Position numbers and translations under genes: made by a program. The notes below the pieces were generated by a model that searched no databases, was not told the DNA's origin, and saw only the letters and a program-made list of their open reading frames with translations. A DNA stretch of 64,000 bases. Source: Neobacillus mesonae (GTDB lineage Bacteria; Bacillota; Bacilli; Bacillales; Cytobacillaceae). Each line of letters starts with the position of its first letter. Position 1 is the first letter of the stretch. This document shows, piece after piece, positions 26,006 through 33,830 of the stretch. Location: contig NZ_KV440949.1 in the NCBI RefSeq assembly GCF_001636315.1, positions 1,783,203 to 1,847,202 of the forward strand, written 5' to 3'.

Positions 26006-26776
26006 TTAGGCAAAAACGGCGCCTCCATCTACTCGGAGTGTCTGTCCTGTCGTATAGCTGGACTCCGGTGTAGAGAAATAACAAACTGCTTCGGCGATAT
26101 CAGCCGGCTGTCCCATTCGTTTGATCACTTGGCTATCAAGATTATAATGAATTCCAGCGGTGATTCTTGATTCTACAGCACCTGGAGCCACACTGTTACA
26201 GGTAATGCCCTTTGAACCAAGCTCTTTAGCTACCCATTTGGTTAAAGCGATGACCCCGCCTTTACTGGCAGCATATGCAGGACCCGAACGTCCCTTCCAG
26301 CTATCCTCGTTAAAACCAGAAACCTGCCCTCCGTTCATGCCGGAAATCGAACTGATGTTGACAATTCGTCCATAGCCGGTGGACAGCATATGAGGATAGA
26401 CCACTTTTTGGATAAAAAAGAACGCTGCTTTGAGGTTCGTATTCAAATCGCGTTCCCAAATTTCTTCGGTCATTTCTTCGATATCCAGACGTCCGGCAGT
26501 TCCAGCATTATTGATCAAAATATCAATTTTTCCAAACTCTTCAATCGTTTGGTCGACAACCGCTTGAATTTCGTTATTGTTGCGAATGTCGATTTGATGC
26601 GTCCTTACCTTGCTATTTGAAAAATCCTGTGTAATCTGTGCTGCCATTTCTGCAGCGTCTAATAAATCGACAATGACAATATGTGCCCCTTCCTGCGCAA
26701 GTCTATAGGCACAGCCTCCGCCAATCCCACCGGAAGCACCCGTAATAATGGCAACATGTCCCTCTAATTTCCCCAT
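26006..26776 (-). CDS. Short-chain dehydrogenase/reductase (SDR)
   Basis: 256-aa classical SDR using NAD(P)H. It has TGASGGIGGG for cofactor binding (about 12-21), NNAG (about 88), a catalytic Ser in NISSISG and YAASK for Tyr/Lys (about 170). There is a short insertion, NGGQVSGFNEDSWKGRSG, between Ser and Tyr. The C-terminus ends GQTLRVDGGAVFA as in FabG-like enzymes. The start at 26776 has AAAGGAGGGG upstream; the frame stays open to 26836 through repeat DNA. It probably oxidises a hydroxyl on the pathway intermediate. A 21-bp array separates it from dctM. Confidence 0.88.
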   Translation of the reverse strand: MGKLEGHVAIITGASGGIGGGCAYRLAQEGAHIVIVDLLDAAEMAAQITQDFSNSKVRTHQIDIRNNNEIQAVVDQTIEEFGKIDILINNAGTAGRLDIEEMTEEIWERDLNTNLKAAFFFIQKVVYPHMLSTGYGRIVNISSISGMNGGQVSGFNEDSWKGRSGPAYAASKGGVIALTKWVAKELGSKGITCNSVAPGAVESRITAGIHYNLDSQVIKRMGQPADIAEAVCYFSTPESSYTTGQTLRVDGGAVFA

Positions 26777-26835
26777 CAAAACCCCTCCTTTGTTTTTAAA
26801 AAAATACGTTGAAAGTTTTGCGCGGATTTTGCCCA

Positions 26836-26928
26836 TTATCTGCGATTCCGAAGCAGTTATCCGCGTATCTCACAGCAATATCCGCGTTTTTAGCTAGTTA
26901 TCCGCGTATCTAATCCACTTATCCGCGA
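26836..26928. repeat. 21-bp periodic array, core TTATCCGCG, five units
   Basis: Cores start at 26836, 26857, 26878, 26898 and 26919, steps of 21, 21, 20 and 21 bp: TTATCTGCG, TTATCCGCG, ATATCCGCG, TTATCCGCG, TTATCCGCG. It lies inside an operon, between dctM and the SDR gene. It is the same family as 54975. Confidence 0.85.
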
Positions 26929-26944
26929 ATTACAAAAAGAAGCC

Positions 26945-28282
26945 TTATTTAATCCCCATCAAATTCGGTAAAAATGTTGATAATGCCGGGATATACGTAA
27001 TCAACAGAAGTACGACTACAGCAGCAATAACAAAAGGCAGAACAGCTTTTGAAATACTTTGAATCTTGATATTTCCAATCCCGCTTGCTACATATAAATT
27101 TAAGCCTACAGGCGGTGTAAACAAGCCAATCGCCAGGTTTACGGTCATAATGACCCCAAATACCGTTGGGTCCACGTTAAAGTGGATAATGATTGGTAAT
27201 AAAATTGGAACAAAGATGTAAAAGGCGCTGATTGCATCAATAAAGCAGCCGGCGATCAATAGAATAATATTAATAATTAATAGAATGATAATCGGATTCG
27301 ATGATAAGCTCAGGAGTGAATCCGACATCGTCTGGGCAATCGACTCTGTCGTAATAATATAAGCAAACAGGGAAGCCGTACTGACGATAAACGTAATAAT
27401 CGCTGTTTGGATCGCAGCATCATAAAGAACTTTGAAAACATCAGATATCTTCAACTCACGATAAATGAAGATTCCGACGATAAACCCGTAAAACACCGCA
27501 ACAACCGCTGCTTCTGTCGGGGTAAAAATCCCCCCGTAAATCCCACCTAAAATGATAACCGGAATCAATAGACCGCCAATTGCATCACGGAAAGCCTTCA
27601 AAATTTCCTTGCCAGATGCCCGCTGTCTTCCTTCTAATGTTGCTGCCACTTCATCATGAACTGGCGCTCCCGACTTGAGGCCTTTTTTTCGAGCATAAAG
27701 TGCGGCAAAGACGAAGGCTGCTCCCATTAACAGACCAGGAATAATTCCGGCAACAAACAAGCGGCCGATTGAAACACTGGCCTGGTCACCTGCGACAACA
27801 GCGAAGACAATGAAAGCAATACTTGGCGGAATGACGATCCCAATCGCACCGGAACTGGCGACAAGGGCACCCGCTGTATTTCGTTTCACCCCGTTTTTCG
27901 CCAAAGCGGGAATTAATATACCGCCAATCGCCGCAACCGTTGCCGGACCTGAACCAGAAATCGCTGCAAAGAAAATGGCTGTTATGACAGTTACAAAAAT
28001 CATACCGCCTTTTAAATGACCGACACAAACATCTGCAAAATGAATCAGTCGTTTGGAAATACCTGCATAGTCCATAATGACACCAGCAAGCACAAAAAAC
28101 GGAATGGCAAGAAGGGTAAACTTTGACACGCTGGAATATAAAATATCCGGCACTACTTCAAGATTGCTTACCCCACCGGTTATAAGCAGAATCGCAATGG
28201 AGGAGACTCCCAAAGATATTGCAATCGGAATTCCAAGTAACACCAATATAAAGAAAATCCCAAACAATAAAATGGCTGTCAT
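26945..28282 (-). CDS. dctM: TRAP transporter large permease (DctM), second system
   Basis: 445-aa DctM subunit with about 12 helices. The motifs FFAAISGSGPATVAAIGGILIPAL (about 105-128; in part ISGSGPATVAAIGGILIP) and GGIFTPTEAAVVAVFYG are typical. A hydrophilic loop of about 30 residues (KGLKSGAPVHDEVAATLEGRQ) lies mid-protein. Its ATG overlaps the dctQ stop as ATGA. It is part of the IclR-controlled operon that imports an organic acid for the downstream CoA ligase. Confidence 0.92.
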   Translation of the reverse strand: MTAILLFGIFFILVLLGIPIAISLGVSSIAILLITGGVSNLEVVPDILYSSVSKFTLLAIPFFVLAGVIMDYAGISKRLIHFADVCVGHLKGGMIFVTVITAIFFAAISGSGPATVAAIGGILIPALAKNGVKRNTAGALVASSGAIGIVIPPSIAFIVFAVVAGDQASVSIGRLFVAGIIPGLLMGAAFVFAALYARKKGLKSGAPVHDEVAATLEGRQRASGKEILKAFRDAIGGLLIPVIILGGIYGGIFTPTEAAVVAVFYGFIVGIFIYRELKISDVFKVLYDAAIQTAIITFIVSTASLFAYIITTESIAQTMSDSLLSLSSNPIIILLIINIILLIAGCFIDAISAFYIFVPILLPIIIHFNVDPTVFGVIMTVNLAIGLFTPPVGLNLYVASGIGNIKIQSISKAVLPFVIAAVVVLLLITYIPALSTFLPNLMGIK

Positions 28283-28767
28283 GCTTTAACCCCGCTTTCC
28301 TGTTGGGATGCGGCTTTCCACTCACGAAAACCGGCCTCAATTGCTCGATATAATCCGAACAAACAGCCGATTGGGAACCCTAAGGTGAATACCCATTGAT
28401 TCCAGCCAAGAGCAGGGGTCTTTTGATTCGATTCAATTTGAAAACTCACCATATCATAGCCAAAATAAACGAATATAAGAAAAATTGCCGAGATTAATGC
28501 ACAGGTAAAAACAATGAGGAATTTTTTAGGCACCCCTGATAGCTTGTCAAACAACATGGTAAAACCGAGGTGGGCACTATTTCTAATGCCCGCCGCAGCC
28601 CCCAAGAATGTTAACAACACGAATAGGTTAACGGTGACTTCCTCTGTAAACGAAATAGAATAATGAAAGAGATATCTTGAAACAATATTGGCAAACGCCA
28701 GGATGCTCATGACCGCCAGAGTTATTGCCAAGATCGTGTTCTCGATATATGCAATGGCTTTTGACAT
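28279..28767 (-). CDS. dctQ: TRAP transporter small permease (DctQ), second system
   Basis: 162-aa four-helix DctQ subunit. It starts MSKAIAYIENTILAITLAVM and has SFTEEVTVNLFVLLTFLGAAAGIR (about 40-63; in part NLFVLLTFLGAAAGIR) as the conserved second-helix region. It lies 13 nt after dctP and overlaps dctM by 4 nt. Confidence 0.9.
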   Translation of the reverse strand: MSKAIAYIENTILAITLAVMSILAFANIVSRYLFHYSISFTEEVTVNLFVLLTFLGAAAGIRNSAHLGFTMLFDKLSGVPKKFLIVFTCALISAIFLIFVYFGYDMVSFQIESNQKTPALGWNQWVFTLGFPIGCLFGLYRAIEAGFREWKAASQQESGVKA

Positions 28768-28780
28768 GCTATCCCCCCTG

Positions 28781-29794
28781 TTAGCTTTCTTGGAAAGCTT
28801 TTAACAAGTCTGCTCCCCATTCTTTCTCATACTTTTCATAAATTGGCTGTGAGGCCTTTTTGAATTGCTCCATTTCTGCATCTGTTGGGGTGTAGAATTC
28901 CATTCCAGCTGCTTTTAATTCTTCAATTTGCTTTGCTTCCTTTTCACGAGCCAATTTAATTTGGTATTCATTTGCATTTTTTGCCGCTTCTTTAATAACC
29001 TCTTGATCTTCTTTACTCATGCTGTCGAATTTCTTTTTGTTCATCCCGAAAATCAGCGGGTCATACGAATAGTTCCACATGGTGATATACGGCTGTACTT
29101 CGTTTAATTTAGAAGAAGATATGACATCAATTGGATTTTCCTGTCCGTCGATCGTCTTTTGCTGAAGTGCTGTAAATACTTCGGAGAATGTCATCGCAGT
29201 TGGATCAGCTCCGTAACCTCTCCATAAATCCGTATACATTTTGATGCCCGGAATACGAATTTTTAATCCTTTCAAATCTTCCGGTGACTTTATTGAGTGT
29301 ACACTGTTAGTAACTTGTCTAAAACCGTTCTCACCAAATCCCAATGTTTCAATCCCTTTTTCTGTAAGGATTTTCTTAAGGGCTTCCCCGCCTTTACCAT
29401 TTAACTTTTGGTCGACTTCATCTAGGTTTTTAAATAAAAATGGGGCACTAATGACACCAAGGCGTGCATCTAAAACAGAGTAAATAATTGGTGAATGATA
29501 GCTAAGATCAGTGGAGCCTTTTACAAGCATTTCCACGCCTTTAGCAGAATCGCCGCCGGATAATTGTTCATTTGGATAAATCTTTGTTTTAATTCTTCCA
29601 TTTGTTTTCTCTTCCACTTCTTTAGCAAATTTCTCGGCCGCTTTATACCACGTAGAAGATTCCGATACTGTTACAGACATTTTTAAGTTGTAGCTTTTTT
29701 TACCGTCTGATGAGCTCTTTGAACTTCCGCACCCTGCTAGGGCAAGCAGCAAAATAGCGCTTACAAAAACTAATAATAACTTTGAACGTTTCAA
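28781..29794 (-). CDS. dctP: TRAP transporter solute-binding lipoprotein (DctP), second system
   Basis: 337-aa DctP-type binding lipoprotein with lipobox LALAGC (Cys22). The ligand-binding region includes GLKIRIPGIKMYTDLWRGYG (the conserved Arg for the substrate carboxylate, about 172) and QQKTIDGQENPIDV. It is expected to bind an organic monocarboxylate or similar. It follows iclR by 18 nt and is first of the three transporter genes. Confidence 0.92.
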   Translation of the reverse strand: MKRSKLLLVFVSAILLLALAGCGSSKSSSDGKKSYNLKMSVTVSESSTWYKAAEKFAKEVEEKTNGRIKTKIYPNEQLSGGDSAKGVEMLVKGSTDLSYHSPIIYSVLDARLGVISAPFLFKNLDEVDQKLNGKGGEALKKILTEKGIETLGFGENGFRQVTNSVHSIKSPEDLKGLKIRIPGIKMYTDLWRGYGADPTAMTFSEVFTALQQKTIDGQENPIDVISSSKLNEVQPYITMWNYSYDPLIFGMNKKKFDSMSKEDQEVIKEAAKNANEYQIKLAREKEAKQIEELKAAGMEFYTPTDAEMEQFKKASQPIYEKYEKEWGADLLKAFQES

Positions 29795-29812
29795 TTCATT
29801 TTCCCCCTTGTT

Positions 29813-30586
29813 TTATATTACATTGACATTGGTAAAACCTAATCTTAGAGAAATTTCCTTAACAGCATCCAATCCGAGTGTAATAGCTTGCTTCACAACG
29901 TCTTCGTTAAAGCGATAGGACAAACCAGAAATGGAAAGAGCACAAACCAGTTCCTGTCTGGCGTTAAAAATCGGAAAGGAAATTCCCTTTAATCCTTTTT
30001 CCCATTCCTCGTTGTCAATGGCATAACCATTTGTTCGGATCTGTTTTAATTCCATCAGTAATGCCTGTTTACTCGTAATCGTATTTTCTGTACACGGCTT
30101 AAGCTCGTTTCTATGTAAATATTTTTGTAGTTGTTTTTCATCGAGGTGTGCTAAATACACCTTGCCAGAAGCCACACAATATAATGGAGCCTTTTGGCCT
30201 ATATTCACAACGATTCGCGCTGCAGATTTACTTTCTATTTTTTCGACATATTGGACTTGGTCACCGGCAAGCAGTGCCAAAAAGGTACTTTCTTTGACGG
30301 TCTCGGTGATAGATTCTAAATAGGGCCGGGCGATGGGAAGAAGATCTAGATGGGATGAGGCCTTAAGAGCGATTTGAAACCACTGTTGGGATAGGTAATA
30401 CTTTTCCTGGTGATCCTTTGTGACATAGCCAAGCTGTTCAAACGTTGATAGAAAACGGTGAATTGTAGCCTTATTACTATCTGCCTTCATCATCATTTCT
30501 GTAAACGTCATCGGCTGCTCGGCAATCATTTCAATTAATTTAAAAGCCTTTTCTACTGTTTTTAAAACTTCAGAAAATGGAATCAC
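29813..30586 (-). CDS. IclR-family transcriptional regulator, first gene of the operon
   Basis: 257-aa IclR regulator with an N-terminal winged helix (about 10-70: VEKAFKLIEMIAEQPMTFTEM, then NKATIHRFLSTFEQLGY) and a C-terminal effector domain (about 85-250). The start is unclear. The GTG at 30586 lies within the SD-like AGGAGGTGATT, and the ATT codon after it would also fit poorly. It heads the operon iclR-dctPQM-SDR-PPC-ligase-thiolase-DUF35 and has a perfect palindrome in its leader, so it most likely regulates itself and the whole operon. Confidence 0.87.
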   Translation of the reverse strand: MIPFSEVLKTVEKAFKLIEMIAEQPMTFTEMMMKADSNKATIHRFLSTFEQLGYVTKDHQEKYYLSQQWFQIALKASSHLDLLPIARPYLESITETVKESTFLALLAGDQVQYVEKIESKSAARIVVNIGQKAPLYCVASGKVYLAHLDEKQLQKYLHRNELKPCTENTITSKQALLMELKQIRTNGYAIDNEEWEKGLKGISFPIFNARQELVCALSISGLSYRFNEDVVKQAITLGLDAVKEISLRLGFTNVNVI

Positions 30587-30598
30587 CTCCTAAATTAA

Positions 30599-30669
30599 AG
30601 TTTCATTTTATGAAACTCGAGTTACGTTATCTGAAATTAATTATAATTTATATATTTTTGAATTGTCAA
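30599..30669 (-). promoter_or_regulatory. Operon promoter with IclR-type palindrome
   Basis: Minus-strand TTGACA (30669-30664), an 18-nt spacer and TATAAT (30645-30640) are consensus sigma-A elements. Downstream, AGTTTCAT-TTT-ATGAAACT (30617-30599) is a perfect 8-bp inverted repeat resembling TTTCAT/ATGAAA sites of IclR/KdgR regulators. It lies 12 nt before the iclR start. Confidence 0.75.
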
Positions 30670-30829
30670 TATATTAGTTATTTTGCAAAAATTAATGCTT
30701 TTAATTGTTAGATTAATATGTGAAAATATAGAAATAATATATTGATAGAGTAGGATTCTGGAAGAATTCAAATCATAGTCGTTTGTTATCCATTCTATTA
30801 GAGGCATTGTATTTTAGGAGGCAGTTGTT

Positions 30830-31801
30830 GTGAAATTGTTCGAAGTTGTGATGAAGATCGTTTCCAAGTATTTGCCGGTTTGGATTGTGTTATTGTCGGT
30901 GATTGCTTATTTTTTTCCGCAAGCGTTTGCCTCGATTCGGCATTTGACAGGTCCGGGACTGGGCATGATTTTTCTATTAATGGGGATGTCGCTTTCGACT
31001 GATAGCATCAAGTCGGTGTTAAAAGCACCGCGGTACACGATTCTTGGCGGTGTGCTGAAGTGGACGATTACTGTGGGCGTAACAGTCGTGATTGCGTTTT
31101 TGTTTTTTCGCGGGGAACCCGAGCTTGCCACCGGAGTGATTTTGGCCGGAACAGTGCCAAGCGGTACTTCTGCTAATCTTTATTCGTTTATTGCCGGGGG
31201 TGAAGTTGCCCTAAGCATCACCCTTGCATCCGTGGATACGGTGATTTCACCTGTTTTGACGCCAACGCTGGTAAAAGTCTTTGCGGGTCAGTTGATTGAA
31301 ATCGAGTTTCTGCCGCTATTCTTAAACATTATTTATATCGTATTTATTCCGTTATTTATGGGGTTGTTCTTGCAATGGAAGTGGCCGGGGAAGGTGGAAT
31401 TGGTAAGACCTTATACATCCTTTTTGTCTACGATGGCTTTATTTGTCGTCGTGTTGTCGGTGATTTCAAGCGCTCAGGCAACGCTTTCCCAACAGCTGGC
31501 GCAGCTGCCAGTAATCTTTGCCGCAGTATTCCTGCAGGTTGCGATTCCGATGTTCGGCGGCTATGGGGTCGCCCGCTGGCTCAAAGTCCCGGAAGCAAAC
31601 TGCCGCTCCATCCTATTCCATGTCGGCATTTGCAACACCGCCCTATCATCAACACTTGCTATGGAACACATCAGCACCATAGCCGCCGTCCCAGCCGTCG
31701 CCAACATGGTCGTCAACCTCACTCTCGGAGCCCTCGTTGCCAACCGCTTCGCCTTCATGAGTCATGGGGACGGATCTTCTGCCTCAAAAAAGGCAGGGTG
31801 A
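30830..31801 (+). CDS. BASS-family (bile acid:sodium symporter-like) transporter
   Basis: 323-aa membrane protein of the BASS family, with about nine to ten helices. Signatures include GPGLGMIFLLMGMSLS (helix 2), VPSGTSANLYSFIAGGEVALSIT (in part GTSANLYSFIAGGEVALS) and FHVGICNTALSSTLAMEH near the end. Members move bile acids, pantoate or other organic anions with Na+. The GTG start has AGGAGG 8 nt upstream. It is divergent from the IclR operon, so it might share its substrate; this is inferred. The normal protein seems to end near FAFM; the last residues SHGDGSSASKKAG are encoded by a REP-like repeat. Confidence 0.87.
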   Translation: MKLFEVVMKIVSKYLPVWIVLLSVIAYFFPQAFASIRHLTGPGLGMIFLLMGMSLSTDSIKSVLKAPRYTILGGVLKWTITVGVTVVIAFLFFRGEPELATGVILAGTVPSGTSANLYSFIAGGEVALSITLASVDTVISPVLTPTLVKVFAGQLIEIEFLPLFLNIIYIVFIPLFMGLFLQWKWPGKVELVRPYTSFLSTMALFVVVLSVISSAQATLSQQLAQLPVIFAAVFLQVAIPMFGGYGVARWLKVPEANCRSILFHVGICNTALSSTLAMEHISTIAAVPAVANMVVNLTLGALVANRFAFMSHGDGSSASKKAG

Positions 31802-31838
31802 GGGGCTGATGAGGCATGGGGACAGTTTCTCCTGCCTC
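31763..31838. repeat. Two REP-like elements at the 3' end of the BASS gene
   Basis: Copy one (31763-31785) reads CATGGGGACGGATCTTCTGC and codes the end of the BASS protein. Copy two (31811-31838) has outer arms GAGGCA and TGCCTC around TGGGGACAGTTTCTCC. Both are in plus orientation, facing four minus-orientation copies at 32.9-33.8 kb. Confidence 0.8.
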
Positions 31839-32056
31839 AATGTGCCGCGGAAACCTTTTGACAGCGGAATTTTAACCGAGAATTTACATCGACTTCATAT
31901 AAGTGCAATCTCCGTGCAGTAAAATGAATATATAACAAAAGTGAAGATTATTTTTCAAGAACAGGCATAGTTGTTCAAATTCTGACATAGGTTTTAGTAA
32001 GTGTAGTTTCCCGTCGAAATGTGCACCAATCCTATAAAGAAAGAGGCTGTTCAATT

Positions 32057-32202
32057 TGAATAATAAGATAGTGATGTATCAAGGCAAGAAATTCAAAGTT
32101 CTTTATCAATATTTATCGGATTTTTGCGAAATACAGGAAGTAGAATTCAGATTCAATGTGGAGCTTGTTCATAAATCAGAATTAACACTGTTGGAGGGGT
32201 AG
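32057..32202 (+). pseudogene. Frameshifted small gene remnant
   Basis: A TTG start behind AAAGAGG opens LNNKIVMYQGKKFKV, which soon shifts and stops. In the next frame the sense continues as LYQYLSDFCEIQEVEFRFNV and ends VHKSELTLLEG before TAG at 32200. Joining the frames gives a plausible protein of about 48 residues, so one base seems to be missing near 32099. A sequencing or assembly error would give the same picture. I do not recognise the family. Confidence 0.4.
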
Positions 32203-32289
32203 TAGATCACCTGCCAATTGGTTTGGAGGAAACTGAGGATTTGAGCAATTTCAGGCTGAAGTAAGCCGGACGACCTTACCTTTACTCAG

Positions 32290-32721
32290 TTACTCCTCCT
32301 CTTCTTTACCCATCTCGGCCGTTACTTCTTCCTCCTCCACCACCTGCAGCTTCTGGATTTCATCGGTCAGCTGCTCAAACGCATGCAGCCGGAATTTGGC
32401 GCTGGCGATAAGGTCATCAATAATTTGCTTGAAGGTTTCATACTCCACACCGTTTTCGCCGCATTCTTTAATCAGCCGCAAAAAATCACCTTCATACAGG
32501 TGATACCGCTCATTGAACGTTTCCGAATCCATCGTTAAAAAGTACTCTCCATCGACCACGAACTCATTGAATATTTTTTTCGTCAGCCGGGACTTTGTCA
32601 CTTTGATTTCTTCTTGATCCTCTTTGTTCTCATAATGCTGGGCATCCTCATATTCCGAGCACAATGTCGCATAAATCTTCTCAAGCAGTTCAGTCGGTTC
32701 CAAATACTTTAATTCCGCCAT
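32290..32721 (-). CDS. Acidic hypothetical protein, 143 aa
   Basis: Soluble, very acidic protein with no recognised domain. It is mostly helical (LEPTELLEKIYATLCSEYEDA near the start, FKQIIDDLIASAKFRLHAFEQL at about 97-118; in part FKQIIDDLIASAKF) and ends in a Glu-rich tail (VVEEEEVTAEMGKEEEE). The ATG is preceded by GGAGG. It stands alone in the repeat-bounded segment between the BASS gene and the flagellar locus. Confidence 0.65.
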   Translation of the reverse strand: MAELKYLEPTELLEKIYATLCSEYEDAQHYENKEDQEEIKVTKSRLTKKIFNEFVVDGEYFLTMDSETFNERYHLYEGDFLRLIKECGENGVEYETFKQIIDDLIASAKFRLHAFEQLTDEIQKLQVVEEEEVTAEMGKEEEE

Positions 32722-32927
32722 TAAAAAAACCTCCGGAAACCTCTATCGTCTATTATCTTTATTGCCAAATTAAAAAAGAAATAGAACTGGAAAGATTTCT
32801 GCCATGCGTCGTTCGTTCTGGTCAAATAGCGGTGTCTTATTGATTTTGATATACTTATTAAGCTAGCATTCTTGTCACCACAAGAGAAAAAACTTAACGT
32901 TATTGTCATAGCATGGTTGTAATAAGT

Positions 32928-32953
32928 GAGGCAGGAGAACCGTCCCCGTGCAT
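32928..32953. repeat. REP-like hairpin, minus orientation
   Basis: GAGGCAGGAGAACCGTCCCC followed by GTGCAT: the core is the reverse complement of GGGGACGGTTCTCC, with partial outer arms. It lies just upstream of the membrane protein gene. Confidence 0.75.
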
Positions 32954-32978
32954 TACTAGTAAGGGAGGAAAATGAAAG

Positions 32979-33653
32979 TTGAAGAGAAAGAAAAAAACTT
33001 CTAGGGAAAGTTTCGTGCCTGCAGTTGGGATGCTGATTGTTGCTTTTGGTGCGGTTCTTTTGTTTGGGTGGTTTGTGATGACTGCTCATTTAGATTCAGA
33101 TGTGTATGGGGATGTGGTAGAACTGGCGCTTCCAGATCCTTACTATTCCTGGATTAAGAAAGTAGCGGTGTTTTATTGGGCCTTGGGAGTAATGGCAATA
33201 GTAACTATTTTTATCGTTGTTTTTTTTGAAGATAAACTAAAGCATAGCGATCAACTTATGTTTATTGCTTACACCATTTTGCTATGGTTACTAGGAAGCT
33301 CCATGATGATTGGTTTCTTTGTTGCCCTGATTAAACTGCATGTAGTAAAATGGGTGTTCATTATTTCCTGTTTACTAGTGCTTTTCTTGATAATGAACAG
33401 CATTGTCTTACTATTAAAATTCAGCAGCAAAATAGTTACTATATCTTTTTTAGTAGTAGCGTTTGTCATCATTTTAGCGTTATGTGCCGCACAGGCGACA
33501 GATCAATTGTACATAATCATTAAAAACTCACATCAATTCTCAAACCTTGAATCAAAACTACTCTTATGGGTTGAGGCTTCCTTAGGATTATTTATATTTG
33601 CCTGCCCTTTTTATTGGAAGTTACGGGAGCGCTGGGAAAAGTCTGTCCAATAG
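32979..33653 (+). CDS. Multi-pass membrane protein, unknown function
   Basis: 224-aa protein with about six hydrophobic segments (near residues 13-35, 58-80, 92-114, 123-146, 150-170 and 195-215) and a basic N-terminus, MKRKKKTSRES. The start is a TTG at 32979 with GGAGG about 10 nt upstream; an ATG at 32972 leads only to a ten-codon frame. No motif links it to a known transporter. It lies between REP-like copies in a segment without clear operon partners. Confidence 0.6.
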   Translation: MKRKKKTSRESFVPAVGMLIVAFGAVLLFGWFVMTAHLDSDVYGDVVELALPDPYYSWIKKVAVFYWALGVMAIVTIFIVVFFEDKLKHSDQLMFIAYTILLWLLGSSMMIGFFVALIKLHVVKWVFIISCLLVLFLIMNSIVLLLKFSSKIVTISFLVVAFVIILALCAAQATDQLYIIIKNSHQFSNLESKLLLWVEASLGLFIFACPFYWKLRERWEKSVQ

Positions 33654-33737
33654 AACTATCCTATAAGACAAATCTTGAAGAGTAATCCACAAAACTGTCT
33701 CATAGAGCGAGCCTATGGGGCATACCAGCTGATATAT

Positions 33738-33830
33738 CAGGAGAACCGTCCCCATGCCTCATCAAAAAAAGAAGCACGAAGAACTGTCCCCATGCTTCAA
33801 AAAGAAACAAGAGAACCGTCCCCATGCTTC
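33738..33830. repeat. Cluster of three REP-like hairpins next to fliA
   Basis: Copies lie at 33738-33760 (ending TGCCTC), 33771-33798 (arms GAAGCA and TGCTTC) and 33804-33830 (arms GAAACA and TGCTTC), all with core ACCGTCCCC or ACTGTCCCC in minus orientation. The last copy provides the final codons and stop of fliA. Confidence 0.85.

Noticed and set aside
31839..32056. Regulatory RNA in the gap after the BASS gene
   Set aside because: No stable hairpin, riboswitch motif or promoter could be supported; apart from repeats and the broken ORF the gap shows nothing clear.
32722..32927. Promoter region or small gene between the acidic protein and membrane protein genes
   Set aside because: AT-rich sequence with no convincing -35/-10 pair or ORF with SD.
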